Shown: in pieces, positions 1 to 8,036 of the stretch
Numbering within the stretch: position 1 is the stretch's first letter
Layout: every line of letters starts with the position of its first letter
NCBI GenBank assembly: GCA_035528375.1
Contig: DATKYS010000036.1
Coordinates: forward strand, 1 to 32,879
DNA from: a bacterium
GTDB lineage: Bacteria > RBG-13-66-14
Length of the DNA stretch: 32,879 bases
Direction: 5' to 3'
The notes under the pieces: generated by a model
What the model saw: only the letters and a program-made list of their open reading frames with translations
The model's database searches: none
What the model was told of the DNA's origin: nothing
Position numbers and translations under genes: made by a program

Positions 1-23
1 CTGAATCGTGCAATTGCCGTAGG

Positions 24-51
24 ACGGGGATTCCTATCCCCGCCGTTTTTT
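24..51 (+). terminator. Rho-independent terminator-like hairpin at window start
   Basis: A 7-bp perfect stem (25-31 with 36-42) with a TCCT loop is followed within three bases by a run of six T. It would end a transcript entering from the left, whose gene lies outside the window. The stem is GC-rich and could also be a copy of a dispersed short palindrome, so the terminator role is inferred from the T run. Confidence 0.5.
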
Positions 52-85
52 CAAGGTAGCCCCACCCCTAACCCGACGCCTTCAC

Positions 86-114
86 TTGGCGCGGCGCCGT
101 TTTTGTGCTATTTT
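86..114 (+). promoter_or_regulatory. rnpB promoter
   Basis: TTGGCG (86-91) and TATTTT (109-114) are separated by exactly 17 bases, a sigma70-type arrangement. The predicted start, 7-8 bases downstream, coincides with the 5' strand of the RNase P RNA P1 helix at about 122. Confidence 0.6.
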
Positions 115-121
115 ATCCCCC

Positions 122-595
<474 letters not shown>

Positions 596-601
596 AAAAT
601 A

Positions 602-628
602 AAGACCGCCCCCTAAGGCGGTCTTTTG
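602..628. terminator. Bidirectional terminator between rnpB and the DUF4097 gene
   Basis: A 9-bp stem, AAGACCGCC with GGCGGTCTT, with a short loop is followed by T residues on the plus strand. Read on the minus strand it is followed by TTTATTTT. It can therefore stop rnpB from the left and the converging gene ending at 654 from the right. Confidence 0.75.
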
Positions 629-653
629 GTCTACGCGCGGTCAATCGAAAACC

Positions 654-1628
654 TCACCGCACGTTGATCTCGATGCTCCCCGAGCCAGCGTCCAGGGTTA
701 TCTTCGGCCCCGGGCCCCGGAGCCGAATCTCCCCGCCGCCGTCGCCGTTGAAGGCGTAGGCGTCGGGGTGGTTGGTCGAGGCCACTCCCGAGGAGGTCTC
801 CCCCTCGATGGCCAGCCCCTCGGGGGGAGCGGTCAGGTCGACCGTTATACCCCCCGAGCCGGTGCCGAGGTCGGCGTCGCCGGTGAAGGGGCCGCCGTAG
901 GAGAGGTCAATCCCGCCGCTGCCGGTGTGCAGTTGAACCGTCCCGGCCTGGCCCAGCCCCAAAGCGACCGTTATCCCCCCGCTGCCCGTCTCGGCGCTCA
1001 CCGGTCCGGCGTGGTCGGGACCGAGCTCGATGTCGATACTGCCGCTGGCGGTCTCGGCCTCCACCGCCCCGGCTACCCGTTTTATCTCCAACCCGCCGCT
1101 GGCGGAGCTCACCTTCAACGAACCGCCCACGCCCTCCACCGTTATCCCGCCGCTGGCGGTTTCTATATCCGCGTCACCCGACACGTCGGAGACCTCGATG
1201 CCTCCGCTGCCCAGCTCGACCACCGCCGACGCGGCGCCCGAAATGATCAGCCCGCCGCTGCCGTTGGAAACCTCCACGCCCATCCCGCGGGGGAAGCGCA
1301 CCTCGAGCGCGATGTCGTAGGAAGAGAAGACCCCGGACCGGGCGAACTCCAGCTCGACACTTCCGGTCCCCCGCCGGAAATCGAGCATATCCAGCCACTT
1401 GGCGGGCTCCACCAATCCTCCTAAATTCCGTCCCACGGCGATGACGCGGACCGAGTCGCCGTCGTCGCCGATGAGCTCGAGCCCGCCGCTACTCCAGTCG
1501 ATGGATACCAGGCTCGCGCCGGCGGGGTCGAGCACCACCTCGTGCTGATACCGGGGGTCCACGTCCACTCCCCCGCCGATGAATCCGCAGGCCAGGAAGA
1601 CCGCCGCGAGAAAAGGAAGCAACCTCAT
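654..1628 (-). CDS. DUF4097-like repeat protein, probable secreted or lipoprotein adhesin-like
   Basis: The product is 324 residues. The ATG at 1628 was chosen because it is preceded by a good GAGGAGG ribosome-binding site and begins a signal sequence; an open frame extends further upstream but lacks these. The N-terminus (MRLLPFLAAVFLACG) is a short hydrophobic signal with a possible, non-ideal lipobox FLAC. From about residue 105 to the end there are many short imperfect repeats of the form S/T-x-S-G-G-I/L-x-V, with alternating hydrophobic residues, as in right-handed beta-helical DUF4097/putative auto-transporter adhesin-head proteins. No catalytic motif is evident. It is separated from rnpB by a bidirectional terminator and is probably transcribed alone. 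The family assignment rests on the repeat pattern; the function (cell-surface or envelope) is inferred. Confidence 0.8.
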   Translation of the reverse strand: MRLLPFLAAVFLACGFIGGGVDVDPRYQHEVVLDPAGASLVSIDWSSGGLELIGDDGDSVRVIAVGRNLGGLVEPAKWLDMLDFRRGTGSVELEFARSGVFSSYDIALEVRFPRGMGVEVSNGSGGLIISGAASAVVELGSGGIEVSDVSGDADIETASGGITVEGVGGSLKVSSASGGLEIKRVAGAVEAETASGSIDIELGPDHAGPVSAETGSGGITVALGLGQAGTVQLHTGSGGIDLSYGGPFTGDADLGTGSGGITVDLTAPPEGLAIEGETSSGVASTNHPDAYAFNGDGGGEIRLRGPGPKITLDAGSGSIEINVR

Positions 1629-1761
1629 CGAGCCTCCTCGGCTTCCGCCTGAAAAGGGGTACACCCCCTTTGATACACGGGGGACGGAAGCGGTTTCACG
1701 CGGCGGATCGGCCGTTCGACAGTCAGTATATTCCTGTCTCCACCGAGGCTTACTCTGTATA

Positions 1762-3402
1762 CTACTCCCCGCGCGGGTCGAAGAAGCCCTCGGGCTTCGC
1801 CGGCTCCACCGGCACCGCCCCCCGGGCGATTAAAAGTTCCGCCAGCTCACCCCGGCGGGCGTAGAAGCCCATGTAGAAAGACTCGCCCCCCGGCGGCGTC
1901 CCCTCGATGCGATCGGTGACGTCCACCACCAGCGCCTGATAGTCCGCCATCCGGGGGTCCGAGAGGACGAGCTGCTGGGCGAAGGCAAGCCCGGTCCAGG
2001 TGTAGTCCGTCGTCGCCCGCCGACCTGCGATCCAGTCCTCGATCTGGTCCCAGGTGCCGGGCAGGGGGCGGATGACTATCAGACCCGGTTCCCGGCGGAA
2101 CACCGCCTCCGCGTCGCCCACTTCGTGTCCCGGTCGGAATTCGTCCGTACGCGCTCCGTGCAGGGCGACCTCGGCGGTGCACAGCCCGTAGTAATCAATG
2201 AGCGGCAGATCGGAGAAATAGCCCAGACGTCCCGCGGCCCCACTCGCCACCCAGGTTCCCGGCGGGACGTTGTCGTGCAGCCAGCAGGAGCTGGCCGGCG
2301 TCAGGAGCTCCCGGGGATGCCGGACGTAGGTCGCCGCCGTCAAGGCGAACCAGGCGGCGGTCCAGAGCCCCAGGAAGACGGAGAGCAGAACCGGGAACAG
2401 CTTGCGCGGCGCGAGCGCGTCGAACAGATCGTCCAACCCTCCGACCGCCAGCACGACGAGGAGGAGGTACGCGGGCAAGAGAAAACGGTAGTACCCCATC
2501 ATGTCGCCGCCGACGTACACGGTGAACCCGGTCACCGCCGCCAGGAGAAAAAGGAGCAGACCGGATTCGGGTCGGCCCCAGCGCCGGATCACCATGTAGA
2601 CCGCCAGGAAGGCCAAAAGGATGATCGGCGTCCCCCACATCCAGTTGAAGACGAACTTGAGGCCGCCCAGGATGTGGGCCAACGACCCCCCGGCCTTGAC
2701 GATGGCCGGCAACGGCAGGAGGAGACCGTAGTAGAACAGCCGGAACACGAGCTGCGCCAGCGGCAGGCCCAGCGCGGGTATCAAATCCCGCCAATCCGCC
2801 CCCGTCTCCGTCTTCCGGTGCCGCATCCAGATATGGTGCGCCGCGAAGAAGAGTGTGTAGGCCAGACCCTCGGTGCGCGTGAGCGCCAGAAGGCCGAGCC
2901 AGAGCCCGGTCCAGGGAAAGCGTCCGGGCGGCGCGCGCAGGTAGGAATGGACAGCCGCCAGGAGGAGGGCGCTGAACAAGGCCGTCTCCAGCCCCGACCC
3001 GGAGTGGTAGCTCAGCGGGAAGTACAACGCCGCCAGGATCGCCCCGAGCAGGGGGAGGTGGGGCTTCCGCCGGGTCAAACGGTTCAGGATGGACCAGACG
3101 AGGATTATGACCAGCGCCCCGGCGACGAGACCCAGAATCACCGCCGCCGTCTCCGCCTCCAACCCGAGCGCCATCCCCCCCGCCACCGACAGCACCCACA
3201 GGAGGTTCGTGTACCCCTCGGCCCGCTCTCCGGGGTTGTAAACGAGGCCTTCTCCGCGCACCAGGTTGCGCGAGTAGCGGAACGAGATGTAGGAGTCCTC
3301 GGAGACGTAATGGGCGAGATAGGAGTACGCCAGCCACCCGGCCACGATGAGCCCCAGGGCGACGTACATCCAGTTCTTCTTGAGCCATTCCGTCGCCGAC
3401 AT
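1762..3402 (-). CDS. GT-C type membrane glycosyltransferase
   Basis: The product is 546 residues with a string of about ten hydrophobic helices. Start ATG 3402 is preceded by GGGAGGA at proper distance; an upstream in-frame extension is unlikely. After the first membrane helix comes an acidic loop with EDSYISFRYSRN followed by GEGLVYNPGE (about residues 35-60). This is the arrangement of the first extracytoplasmic loop of lipid-linked-sugar-dependent GT-C enzymes (ArnT/PMT/AftB-like), in which the acidic residue is catalytic. The C-terminal about 150 residues are soluble and probably extracytoplasmic. It would transfer a sugar from a polyprenyl carrier to an envelope glycan or protein; donor and acceptor cannot be told. 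It diverges from selB with overlapping promoters. No other glycan gene is nearby. Confidence 0.8.
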   Translation of the reverse strand: MSATEWLKKNWMYVALGLIVAGWLAYSYLAHYVSEDSYISFRYSRNLVRGEGLVYNPGERAEGYTNLLWVLSVAGGMALGLEAETAAVILGLVAGALVIILVWSILNRLTRRKPHLPLLGAILAALYFPLSYHSGSGLETALFSALLLAAVHSYLRAPPGRFPWTGLWLGLLALTRTEGLAYTLFFAAHHIWMRHRKTETGADWRDLIPALGLPLAQLVFRLFYYGLLLPLPAIVKAGGSLAHILGGLKFVFNWMWGTPIILLAFLAVYMVIRRWGRPESGLLLFLLAAVTGFTVYVGGDMMGYYRFLLPAYLLLVVLAVGGLDDLFDALAPRKLFPVLLSVFLGLWTAAWFALTAATYVRHPRELLTPASSCWLHDNVPPGTWVASGAAGRLGYFSDLPLIDYYGLCTAEVALHGARTDEFRPGHEVGDAEAVFRREPGLIVIRPLPGTWDQIEDWIAGRRATTDYTWTGLAFAQQLVLSDPRMADYQALVVDVTDRIEGTPPGGESFYMGFYARRGELAELLIARGAVPVEPAKPEGFFDPRGE

Positions 3403-3451
3403 CGGTCCTCCCGTCGGTGGACTTGTCCGTGAAGACCCGTACCCGCATGGA

Positions 3452-3457
3452 ATTATA
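3452..3457 (-). promoter_or_regulatory. -10 box for the GT-C gene
   Basis: A perfect TATAAT is read on the minus strand, about 50 bases upstream of the start at 3402. I see no good -35 at 17 bases. The upstream sequence is shared with the divergent selB promoter. Confidence 0.4.
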
Positions 3458-3466
3458 CCGCGTGGA

Positions 3467-3495
3467 TTGTGCCACGGTCCACCGGGTTTTATAAT
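3467..3495 (+). promoter_or_regulatory. selB promoter
   Basis: TTGTGC (3467-3472), a 17-base spacer and a perfect TATAAT (3490-3495) lie 27 bases before the selB start. The leader would be about 20 bases. It overlaps the divergent -10 for the glycosyltransferase gene. Confidence 0.7.
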
Positions 3496-3521
3496 CACCA
3501 CGGAATCTCAGGAAACGGAAA

Positions 3522-5465
3522 ATGGAAAAAATTCAGCCGACCGCCTCCGCCCTTCCGCTCTTCGGCACCGCCGGGCACGTGGACCACGGCAAGAGCGCCC
3601 TGGTAAAGGCGCTCACCGGCACGGACCCCGACCGGCTGCCCGAGGAACGGCAGCGGAAAATCTCCATCCGCCTGGGCTTCGCCTTTCTGGAAACCCCGGC
3701 GGGCGAGCTGGCCTTCGTGGACGTGCCGGGTCACGAGCGGCTGGTGCGGGAGATGGTCGCGGGCGCCGTGGGCTTCGAGGCGGTGCTTCTGGTGGTCGCC
3801 GCCGACGAGGGGATCATGCCCCAGACCACCGAGCACCTGGACGTGGTGGAGCTGCTGGGCGTCCGGCGCGGCGTGGTGGCCCTGACCAAGGTGGACCTGG
3901 TCGAGGACGAGGAGTGGCTGACGCTCCTGGAGGATGATGTCAGGGAAACGCTGTCCCGCACCGGCCTGGCCGGCGCCGGAATCATCCGCACCAGCGCCCG
4001 GACGGGCGTCGGCCTCGAGGAGCTGAAACGGGAGCTCATCCGGCTGGCGGAGGAATCGGAGAGGGCGGACGACTCCGGCCGGCCCTTCCGCCTGGCCGCG
4101 GACCGGTCCTTCAAGATGGAGGGCTTCGGCGCCGTGGTCACCGGGACGGTCGCCACGGGCGTCCTGCGCACGGGGGATTCGGTGGAGATTCAGCCCGGCG
4201 GCGGCTCCGCCCGGATCAGGGGCCTCCAGGTGAACGCCCGGCCCCGGGAGACGGTCACCCCCGGCCTGCGGGCGGCGGTCAACCTCACCGGTCTTCCGAA
4301 ACGGGGCGTGAAGCGCGGCGACGAAATCGTCACCCCCGGCTGCGTCACCCTCTCCAACCGTTTCGACGCCAAAGTAAGGCTCCTCCCCTCGGCAAACGAG
4401 CTGCAGAACCTCGTCCGGTTGAAGCTCCTCAAGGGTACGAGCGAGCTCAACTGCCGGTTGGTCCTTTTGGACCGGGAGAGGCTGAAGCCCGGCGAGGAGT
4501 CCCTGGCCCAGATTGAGCTCGATGGGAGCCACCCCGTTTTCTTCGGCGAGAGGTTCATCCTCCGGGTCCCCTCGCCGCCGTTGACCGTCGCGGGGGGGCG
4601 GGTGCTCGACCCCCTGTCCCAGAAGCACCGCCGCAAGCGGGCCGGCTACCGGGAGGCGCTCGTCGAGCTTGACGGGGTCGGCCCCCGGGAGGCGCTACCC
4701 CTCTGGCTCAAGCACAATCCACTGCCCCGCAAGGACCTTACCACCGCCGAGCTGGCGAAACGGTCGAACCTGCTGCCCCGGGCGGCCGAGGAGGTGCTCC
4801 TGCGGCTGGCCGAATCGGGCGGGATTGTCCGGCTCTCGGCCGACCGTTGGTTGCACCCCCGCTGGCGTCACGGCCTGGTGGAGAGCCTGGGCCAGGCGCT
4901 GGACAAGGTTCTGGAAAAACGGCTCCCCTTCTGCCGGCTGGACCGGGGCCGCCTGTCCTCCCTCGCCGGGCGGAACGTGGAGGACGGCGCGCTGCGCGAC
5001 GCGTTGGCCGGGCTCATCGAGACGGGCAGGCTGCGGCCGGTGGGCTCCTCCTACGCCGTTCTCCCGCACGGGGATCCGACCGCCGAGCAGAAGGCGCGCA
5101 TCGCCGAGGCGAAAAAAGCTCTGGAAGACGCGGAGAACCTCGCTCTCACGGATTTCGTGAACCTCCACCCCGACACCGTGCTGGACCTGGCGCATTATTT
5201 GGAAGCCACAGGTGATGCGGTTTTCGTCGGCGAGACCCACCTCTGGCCGGCGGGGCGCTACGAGGAGCTGCGCCGGACGGCGATTTCCATGCTCAAGGAA
5301 TCGGGGACCCTGCGGGTGGTCGAGTACAAAGAGCGCGCCGGACTCTCGCGCAAGACGGCCACCCTCCTGTTGGACCATTTCCACGAGCGGGGTCTGACCA
5401 AGCGCGAGTCGGGCACCCACGTGCTCCTGGACGAGGGCGCGGCGAAGGCCGCCCCCCTGGTTTGA
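3522..5465 (+). CDS. selB: Selenocysteine-specific elongation factor SelB
   Basis: This 647-residue GTPase delivers selenocysteinyl-tRNA(Sec) to ribosomes at UGA codons marked by a SECIS hairpin. G1 is GHVDHGKS (18-25), G3 is DVPGHE (67-72) and G4 is TKVD (122-125). These are followed by EF-Tu-like beta-barrel domains and a C-terminal half made of winged-helix repeats (from about 390), the last (about 600-640) corresponding to the SECIS-binding module. The switch-I/G2 stretch reads RKISIRLGF rather than the usual RG[MI]TI[DE]LGF. Length fits the family (about 610-650). The start ATG follows GGAAACGGAA, a modest ribosome site. The selC promoter overlaps the stop codon, so factor and tRNA are physically coupled. 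The selA and selD genes, needed to make the charged tRNA, are not in the window. Confidence 0.95.
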   Translation: MEKIQPTASALPLFGTAGHVDHGKSALVKALTGTDPDRLPEERQRKISIRLGFAFLETPAGELAFVDVPGHERLVREMVAGAVGFEAVLLVVAADEGIMPQTTEHLDVVELLGVRRGVVALTKVDLVEDEEWLTLLEDDVRETLSRTGLAGAGIIRTSARTGVGLEELKRELIRLAEESERADDSGRPFRLAADRSFKMEGFGAVVTGTVATGVLRTGDSVEIQPGGGSARIRGLQVNARPRETVTPGLRAAVNLTGLPKRGVKRGDEIVTPGCVTLSNRFDAKVRLLPSANELQNLVRLKLLKGTSELNCRLVLLDRERLKPGEESLAQIELDGSHPVFFGERFILRVPSPPLTVAGGRVLDPLSQKHRRKRAGYREALVELDGVGPREALPLWLKHNPLPRKDLTTAELAKRSNLLPRAAEEVLLRLAESGGIVRLSADRWLHPRWRHGLVESLGQALDKVLEKRLPFCRLDRGRLSSLAGRNVEDGALRDALAGLIETGRLRPVGSSYAVLPHGDPTAEQKARIAEAKKALEDAENLALTDFVNLHPDTVLDLAHYLEATGDAVFVGETHLWPAGRYEELRRTAISMLKESGTLRVVEYKERAGLSRKTATLLLDHFHERGLTKRESGTHVLLDEGAAKAAPLV

Positions 5466-5468
5466 CCC

Positions 5469-5497
5469 TTGGCCCGCGCCGCGGTCGGTGGTAGAAT
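5469..5497 (+). promoter_or_regulatory. selC promoter
   Basis: TTGGCC (5469-5474), a 17-base spacer and TAGAAT (5492-5497) place initiation about 7-12 bases later, at or just before the tRNA 5' end. It starts 4 bases after the selB stop codon. Confidence 0.6.
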
Positions 5498-5508
5498 AGC
5501 GCCGTCGG

Positions 5509-5606
5509 GGAAGCTGGCAGGTATCTGGTGAGCCTCGCGGACTTCAAATCCGTTGTGGGGCCCTAACCCGGTCCCAGGTGGGTTCGATTCCCACCAGCTT
5601 CCCCCA
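5509..5606 (+). tRNA. selC: tRNA-Sec, anticodon UCA
   Basis: About 98 bases including an encoded CCA (5604-5606). It has the 8-bp acceptor stem typical of bacterial tRNA(Sec): GGAAGCTG (5509-5516) pairs with CAGCTTCC (5595-5602). The anticodon loop is CTTCAAA with TCA at 5544-5546, and there is a long variable arm. The T arm is GTGGG-TTCGATT-CCCAC. The GGACTTCAAATCC core and the GGTGAG D-loop segment match the well-known bacterial selC pattern. It directly follows selB and is followed by a strong terminator. Confidence 0.96.
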
Positions 5607-5615
5607 GAAAGTGAA

Positions 5616-5636
5616 AGGGCCGCCGGCCCTTTTTTT
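5616..5636 (+). terminator. selC terminator
   Basis: AGGGCC (5616-5621) and GGCCCT (5625-5630) form a 6-bp stem with a 3-base loop, with seven T at 5630-5636. It is a compact intrinsic terminator 10 bases after the tRNA. Confidence 0.85.
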
Positions 5637-5645
5637 CATCGAAGG

Positions 5646-5674
5646 TTGACGGAAGGCGGGGATTGGGCTACATT
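5646..5674 (+). promoter_or_regulatory. Promoter of the secreted protein gene at 5701
   Basis: TTGACG (5646-5651), a 17-base spacer and TACATT (5669-5674) are close to consensus. They lie 27 bases before the ATG, with an AAGAAGGTGG ribosome site between. Confidence 0.7.
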
Positions 5675-5700
5675 ATATTCGAAGGGAAAGAAGGTGGACG

Positions 5701-6351
5701 ATGAAAAACGTATTGCAGGCAGTGGTGTTGATTCTAATAATTTTAGCTTTTTCAGCATCTTCTGGAGACATCCTTCTAACCACACAAATCCCGTCCCAAC
5801 CTGATTTGGATACACTGTGGGCATACGAATTCCTCTATAGTGAGGATTTGGATGCTGTCGGCTCATGTGAAGACTATCATTCGACGGATGATTTTCAAGT
5901 TGGTGATGCTACGTTAAAAGGATTTGAGTGTTGGTGTGTTTATAGTGTTGGAGGCCCTGTTTACTCATTTTTACTCACGATATATGAAAACAACAACGGA
6001 CATCCCGGAAACACAAACTGGTCAGCTCATGTCACTAATGTGACGTTTACAGATACTGGATATGAAGATCCACACATACCTGGAGCTCCAATTTTTCATT
6101 GTGAAATGCTGCTCGATGAACAAGATTACTTGTATTTACCCGAATATGAAACATACTGGTCAGAAATATACCAGGAGGAGTTGACTTACTTCAATTGGAC
6201 ATGTGACGGGTACTACGATGGAAATCTACACCAGGACACGGGCCACGGTTTTGAAGATACTCATCTCAACTCCTTCTTCGTCGTAAAGGGCAACTGGGGT
6301 TCTTCCGTCGAGGAAACCTCCTGGGGGGAAATAAAGGCCACATACGAGTAG
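5701..6351 (+). CDS. Secreted protein of unknown function, compositionally atypical
   Basis: The product is 216 residues. The first about 20 residues (MKNVLQAVVLILIILAFSASSG) are a clear Sec signal peptide. The mature part is rich in aromatic, Asp and Asn residues and has five cysteines, one pair as CWC. The STDDF, TIYENNNGHPG and FFVVKGNWG segments resemble the beta-sandwich proteins found in large families in some uncultured bacteria; I do not recognise a named domain. The body (5701 to about 6250) is strikingly A/T-rich in codon choice compared with every gene around it, except the cassette at 25161-26404. The last about 30 codons, ending in SWGEIKATYE, return towards host-like composition. 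It has its own promoter and terminator. It is likely exported; function unknown. Confidence 0.85.
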   Translation: MKNVLQAVVLILIILAFSASSGDILLTTQIPSQPDLDTLWAYEFLYSEDLDAVGSCEDYHSTDDFQVGDATLKGFECWCVYSVGGPVYSFLLTIYENNNGHPGNTNWSAHVTNVTFTDTGYEDPHIPGAPIFHCEMLLDEQDYLYLPEYETYWSEIYQEELTYFNWTCDGYYDGNLHQDTGHGFEDTHLNSFFVVKGNWGSSVEETSWGEIKATYE

Positions 6352-6365
6352 CCGTTTAAACCGTG

Positions 6366-6395
6366 ATAAAAGCCTCCCCATTCGAGGAGGCTTTC
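6366..6395. terminator. Bidirectional terminator between 6351 and 6414
   Basis: A 9-bp stem AAAGCCTCC / GGAGGCTTT with a short loop is followed by TTCTTA on the plus strand and TTATC on the minus strand. It separates convergent genes. Confidence 0.7.
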
Positions 6396-6413
6396 TTATA
6401 TTCACCGATAAAT

Positions 6414-8036
6414 TTAAAGCTCGGCCATCCCCCCCGCGTCCAGCCGCAGCCTTCTATCCGCCAGGGCGCCCACCCGCTCACGGTGGCTGATGACCAGCAC
6501 CGCCGCCCCGGGCAGCCTCCGCCGCACCACTTCGATCAACTTCCGCTCCAGCTCCGCGTCCACGTAGCTGGTGGTCTCGTCGAGGATCAAAAGCTCGGGC
6601 CGGTGGTAAAGCGCCCGGGCCAGGGCCAGCCGCCGCCGTTCGCCGCCCGAAAGCTCCGGCGCGCCCGAGGTCAGCTCCCGGTCGAAATCCCCCAGGCCGA
6701 CCTCGCGCAGGAGCCCGCCGATTTCCGCATCGCCGACTTCATCGGGATAGGCCACGGCTTCTTCGAGCGTACCCGGCAAAAACTCCGGCTCCTGGTCCAC
6801 CAGCGCGGTTTTCAGGCGCCAGGGGCCGAGGCCGTAATCGGAGAGCGGCTTACCGTCCAGGAGCAGACGCCCCCCCGTCGGCTCGTACAGGCGGCACAGA
6901 ACCCGCGCCAGGGTGGTCTTCCCCGCCCCCGAGGGTCCGGCGAGGTGGATGAACTCCCCCCGCCGCAGCCCGATGTCCACGCCCTGAAAAACATCGGCCC
7001 CGTCGGGATAGGAGAAGGCCAGACCCCTGGCCTCCAGGACGCGCCACTCCGGCGGCTCCGGCCCGTCAAGAATCTCGTCGGCCGTCCGCCAGAGCTTCAC
7101 CAGGCGGTCCTGCATCGCCAGGGTGCCCTGCGCGCCCCCGGCGGCGTCTATAATCCCCTTGATCGCTCCCAGGAGCCAGACCGTGGCCACCGCCGCCGAG
7201 CCCAGTCCGCCCAGGCTCAACCCCTGCGCGCCGAGGAGGTCCACCCCCAGCCAGAATGCCGCCCCGATGGCGCAGGCCGCGAAAATTTCCCCCAGCGGGC
7301 CGGCGAGGAAGTGGAACTTCGCCTGGCGGAGCATCCCCCGCCGCCGCCGCTCGCCCGAATCGGCGAAAGCGCGAAATTCGGAACCCTGCGCCCCGGTGCC
7401 ACGCACCAGCCGGGGGGCGCGGGTGGCGTCCACCGACCGGCTCCAATATTCCTGGTTCTCGGCGTAGAAGTCGCTGCTCGCCCGCCGCATCCGGCGCAGC
7501 AGGAATTGCAGCGGCAACAGGAAGATTGGGACGGCCGCCGCCACCACCGCCGCCAGCCGCCAGTCCAACACCAGGAGGTAAACCCACAGCCCCGCGGCCT
7601 GGAGGAGGGAGATAATCAGGGTGCCGTAGAGCTCGACCACCCCGTGGGCGTAGAGGTCGCAATCGTAGAAGAGGGAGTTCGCCGCCTCGCCGGCCCCCAC
7701 GGCGTCCAGGAGCGGGATTTTCAGGAGCTTGGCGAAGGTCCGGCGCTCCAGGGCCAGATGGATGCGGGAGCCGAGGCCGAGGGAGAGGTACTGGACGAAG
7801 ACGCCGTACCCCGAGCGGACGAGGAACAGGCCGATTAAAAAGATCGGGATGAGCGCCTGCAACCCGCCGGCCTGGGCCAGGAAGCGGTCCACGCCGTAGC
7901 CCACGGCCCACGCCAGAAAGACGCCCAGCCCCACCTGGGGCAGCCCCAGAAGGTTCAGGCCCGCCAGGCGCAGACGCCAGGGTCGCAGCACCTCCAGCGC
8001 CAATTTCAAACCGCCGCTGTCACGCTTCCGGCTCAT
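6414..8036 (-). CDS. ABC exporter, fused membrane and ATPase domains
   Basis: The product is 540 residues. Start ATG 8036 forms an ATGA overlap with the upstream stop codon. The N-terminal about 300 residues contain six hydrophobic segments (type IV exporter fold) and the C-terminal about 210 form the nucleotide-binding domain. The Walker A is GPSGAGKTT, the Q-loop is DQEPEFLPGT, the signature is LSGGERRRLALARAL, the Walker B is LLILDETT and the switch is ISHRE. All catalytic residues are present (E after Walker B, H in the switch). It would act as a homodimer or heterodimer exporting a lipid, drug or peptide; the substrate cannot be inferred. It is translationally coupled to the lytic transglycosylase gene. 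Confidence 0.9.
   Translation of the reverse strand: MSRKRDSGGLKLALEVLRPWRLRLAGLNLLGLPQVGLGVFLAWAVGYGVDRFLAQAGGLQALIPIFLIGLFLVRSGYGVFVQYLSLGLGSRIHLALERRTFAKLLKIPLLDAVGAGEAANSLFYDCDLYAHGVVELYGTLIISLLQAAGLWVYLLVLDWRLAAVVAAAVPIFLLPLQFLLRRMRRASSDFYAENQEYWSRSVDATRAPRLVRGTGAQGSEFRAFADSGERRRRGMLRQAKFHFLAGPLGEIFAACAIGAAFWLGVDLLGAQGLSLGGLGSAAVATVWLLGAIKGIIDAAGGAQGTLAMQDRLVKLWRTADEILDGPEPPEWRVLEARGLAFSYPDGADVFQGVDIGLRRGEFIHLAGPSGAGKTTLARVLCRLYEPTGGRLLLDGKPLSDYGLGPWRLKTALVDQEPEFLPGTLEEAVAYPDEVGDAEIGGLLREVGLGDFDRELTSGAPELSGGERRRLALARALYHRPELLILDETTSYVDAELERKLIEVVRRRLPGAAVLVISHRERVGALADRRLRLDAGGMAEL

Noticed and set aside
24-42. Hairpin at the left edge as a CRISPR repeat
   Set aside because: Only one copy is seen, with no spacers; no array exists anywhere in the window.
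1652-1671. Palindrome AAAAGGGG..CCCCTTT upstream of the DUF4097-like gene as an operator
   Set aside because: No promoter with good spacing overlaps it, and the gene's promoter could not be located, so a regulatory role is not supported.
2125-3475. Long frames on both strands across the GT-C glycosyltransferase gene
   Set aside because: They are out of frame with the membrane protein and rich in Arg/Pro/Gly; no signal or motif.
6363-7838. Long open frame (491 codons) on the plus strand opposite the ABC exporter
   Set aside because: The minus-strand gene has complete ABC motifs; the opposite frame is Pro/Arg/Gln-rich, without motifs. It is a by-product of high GC.
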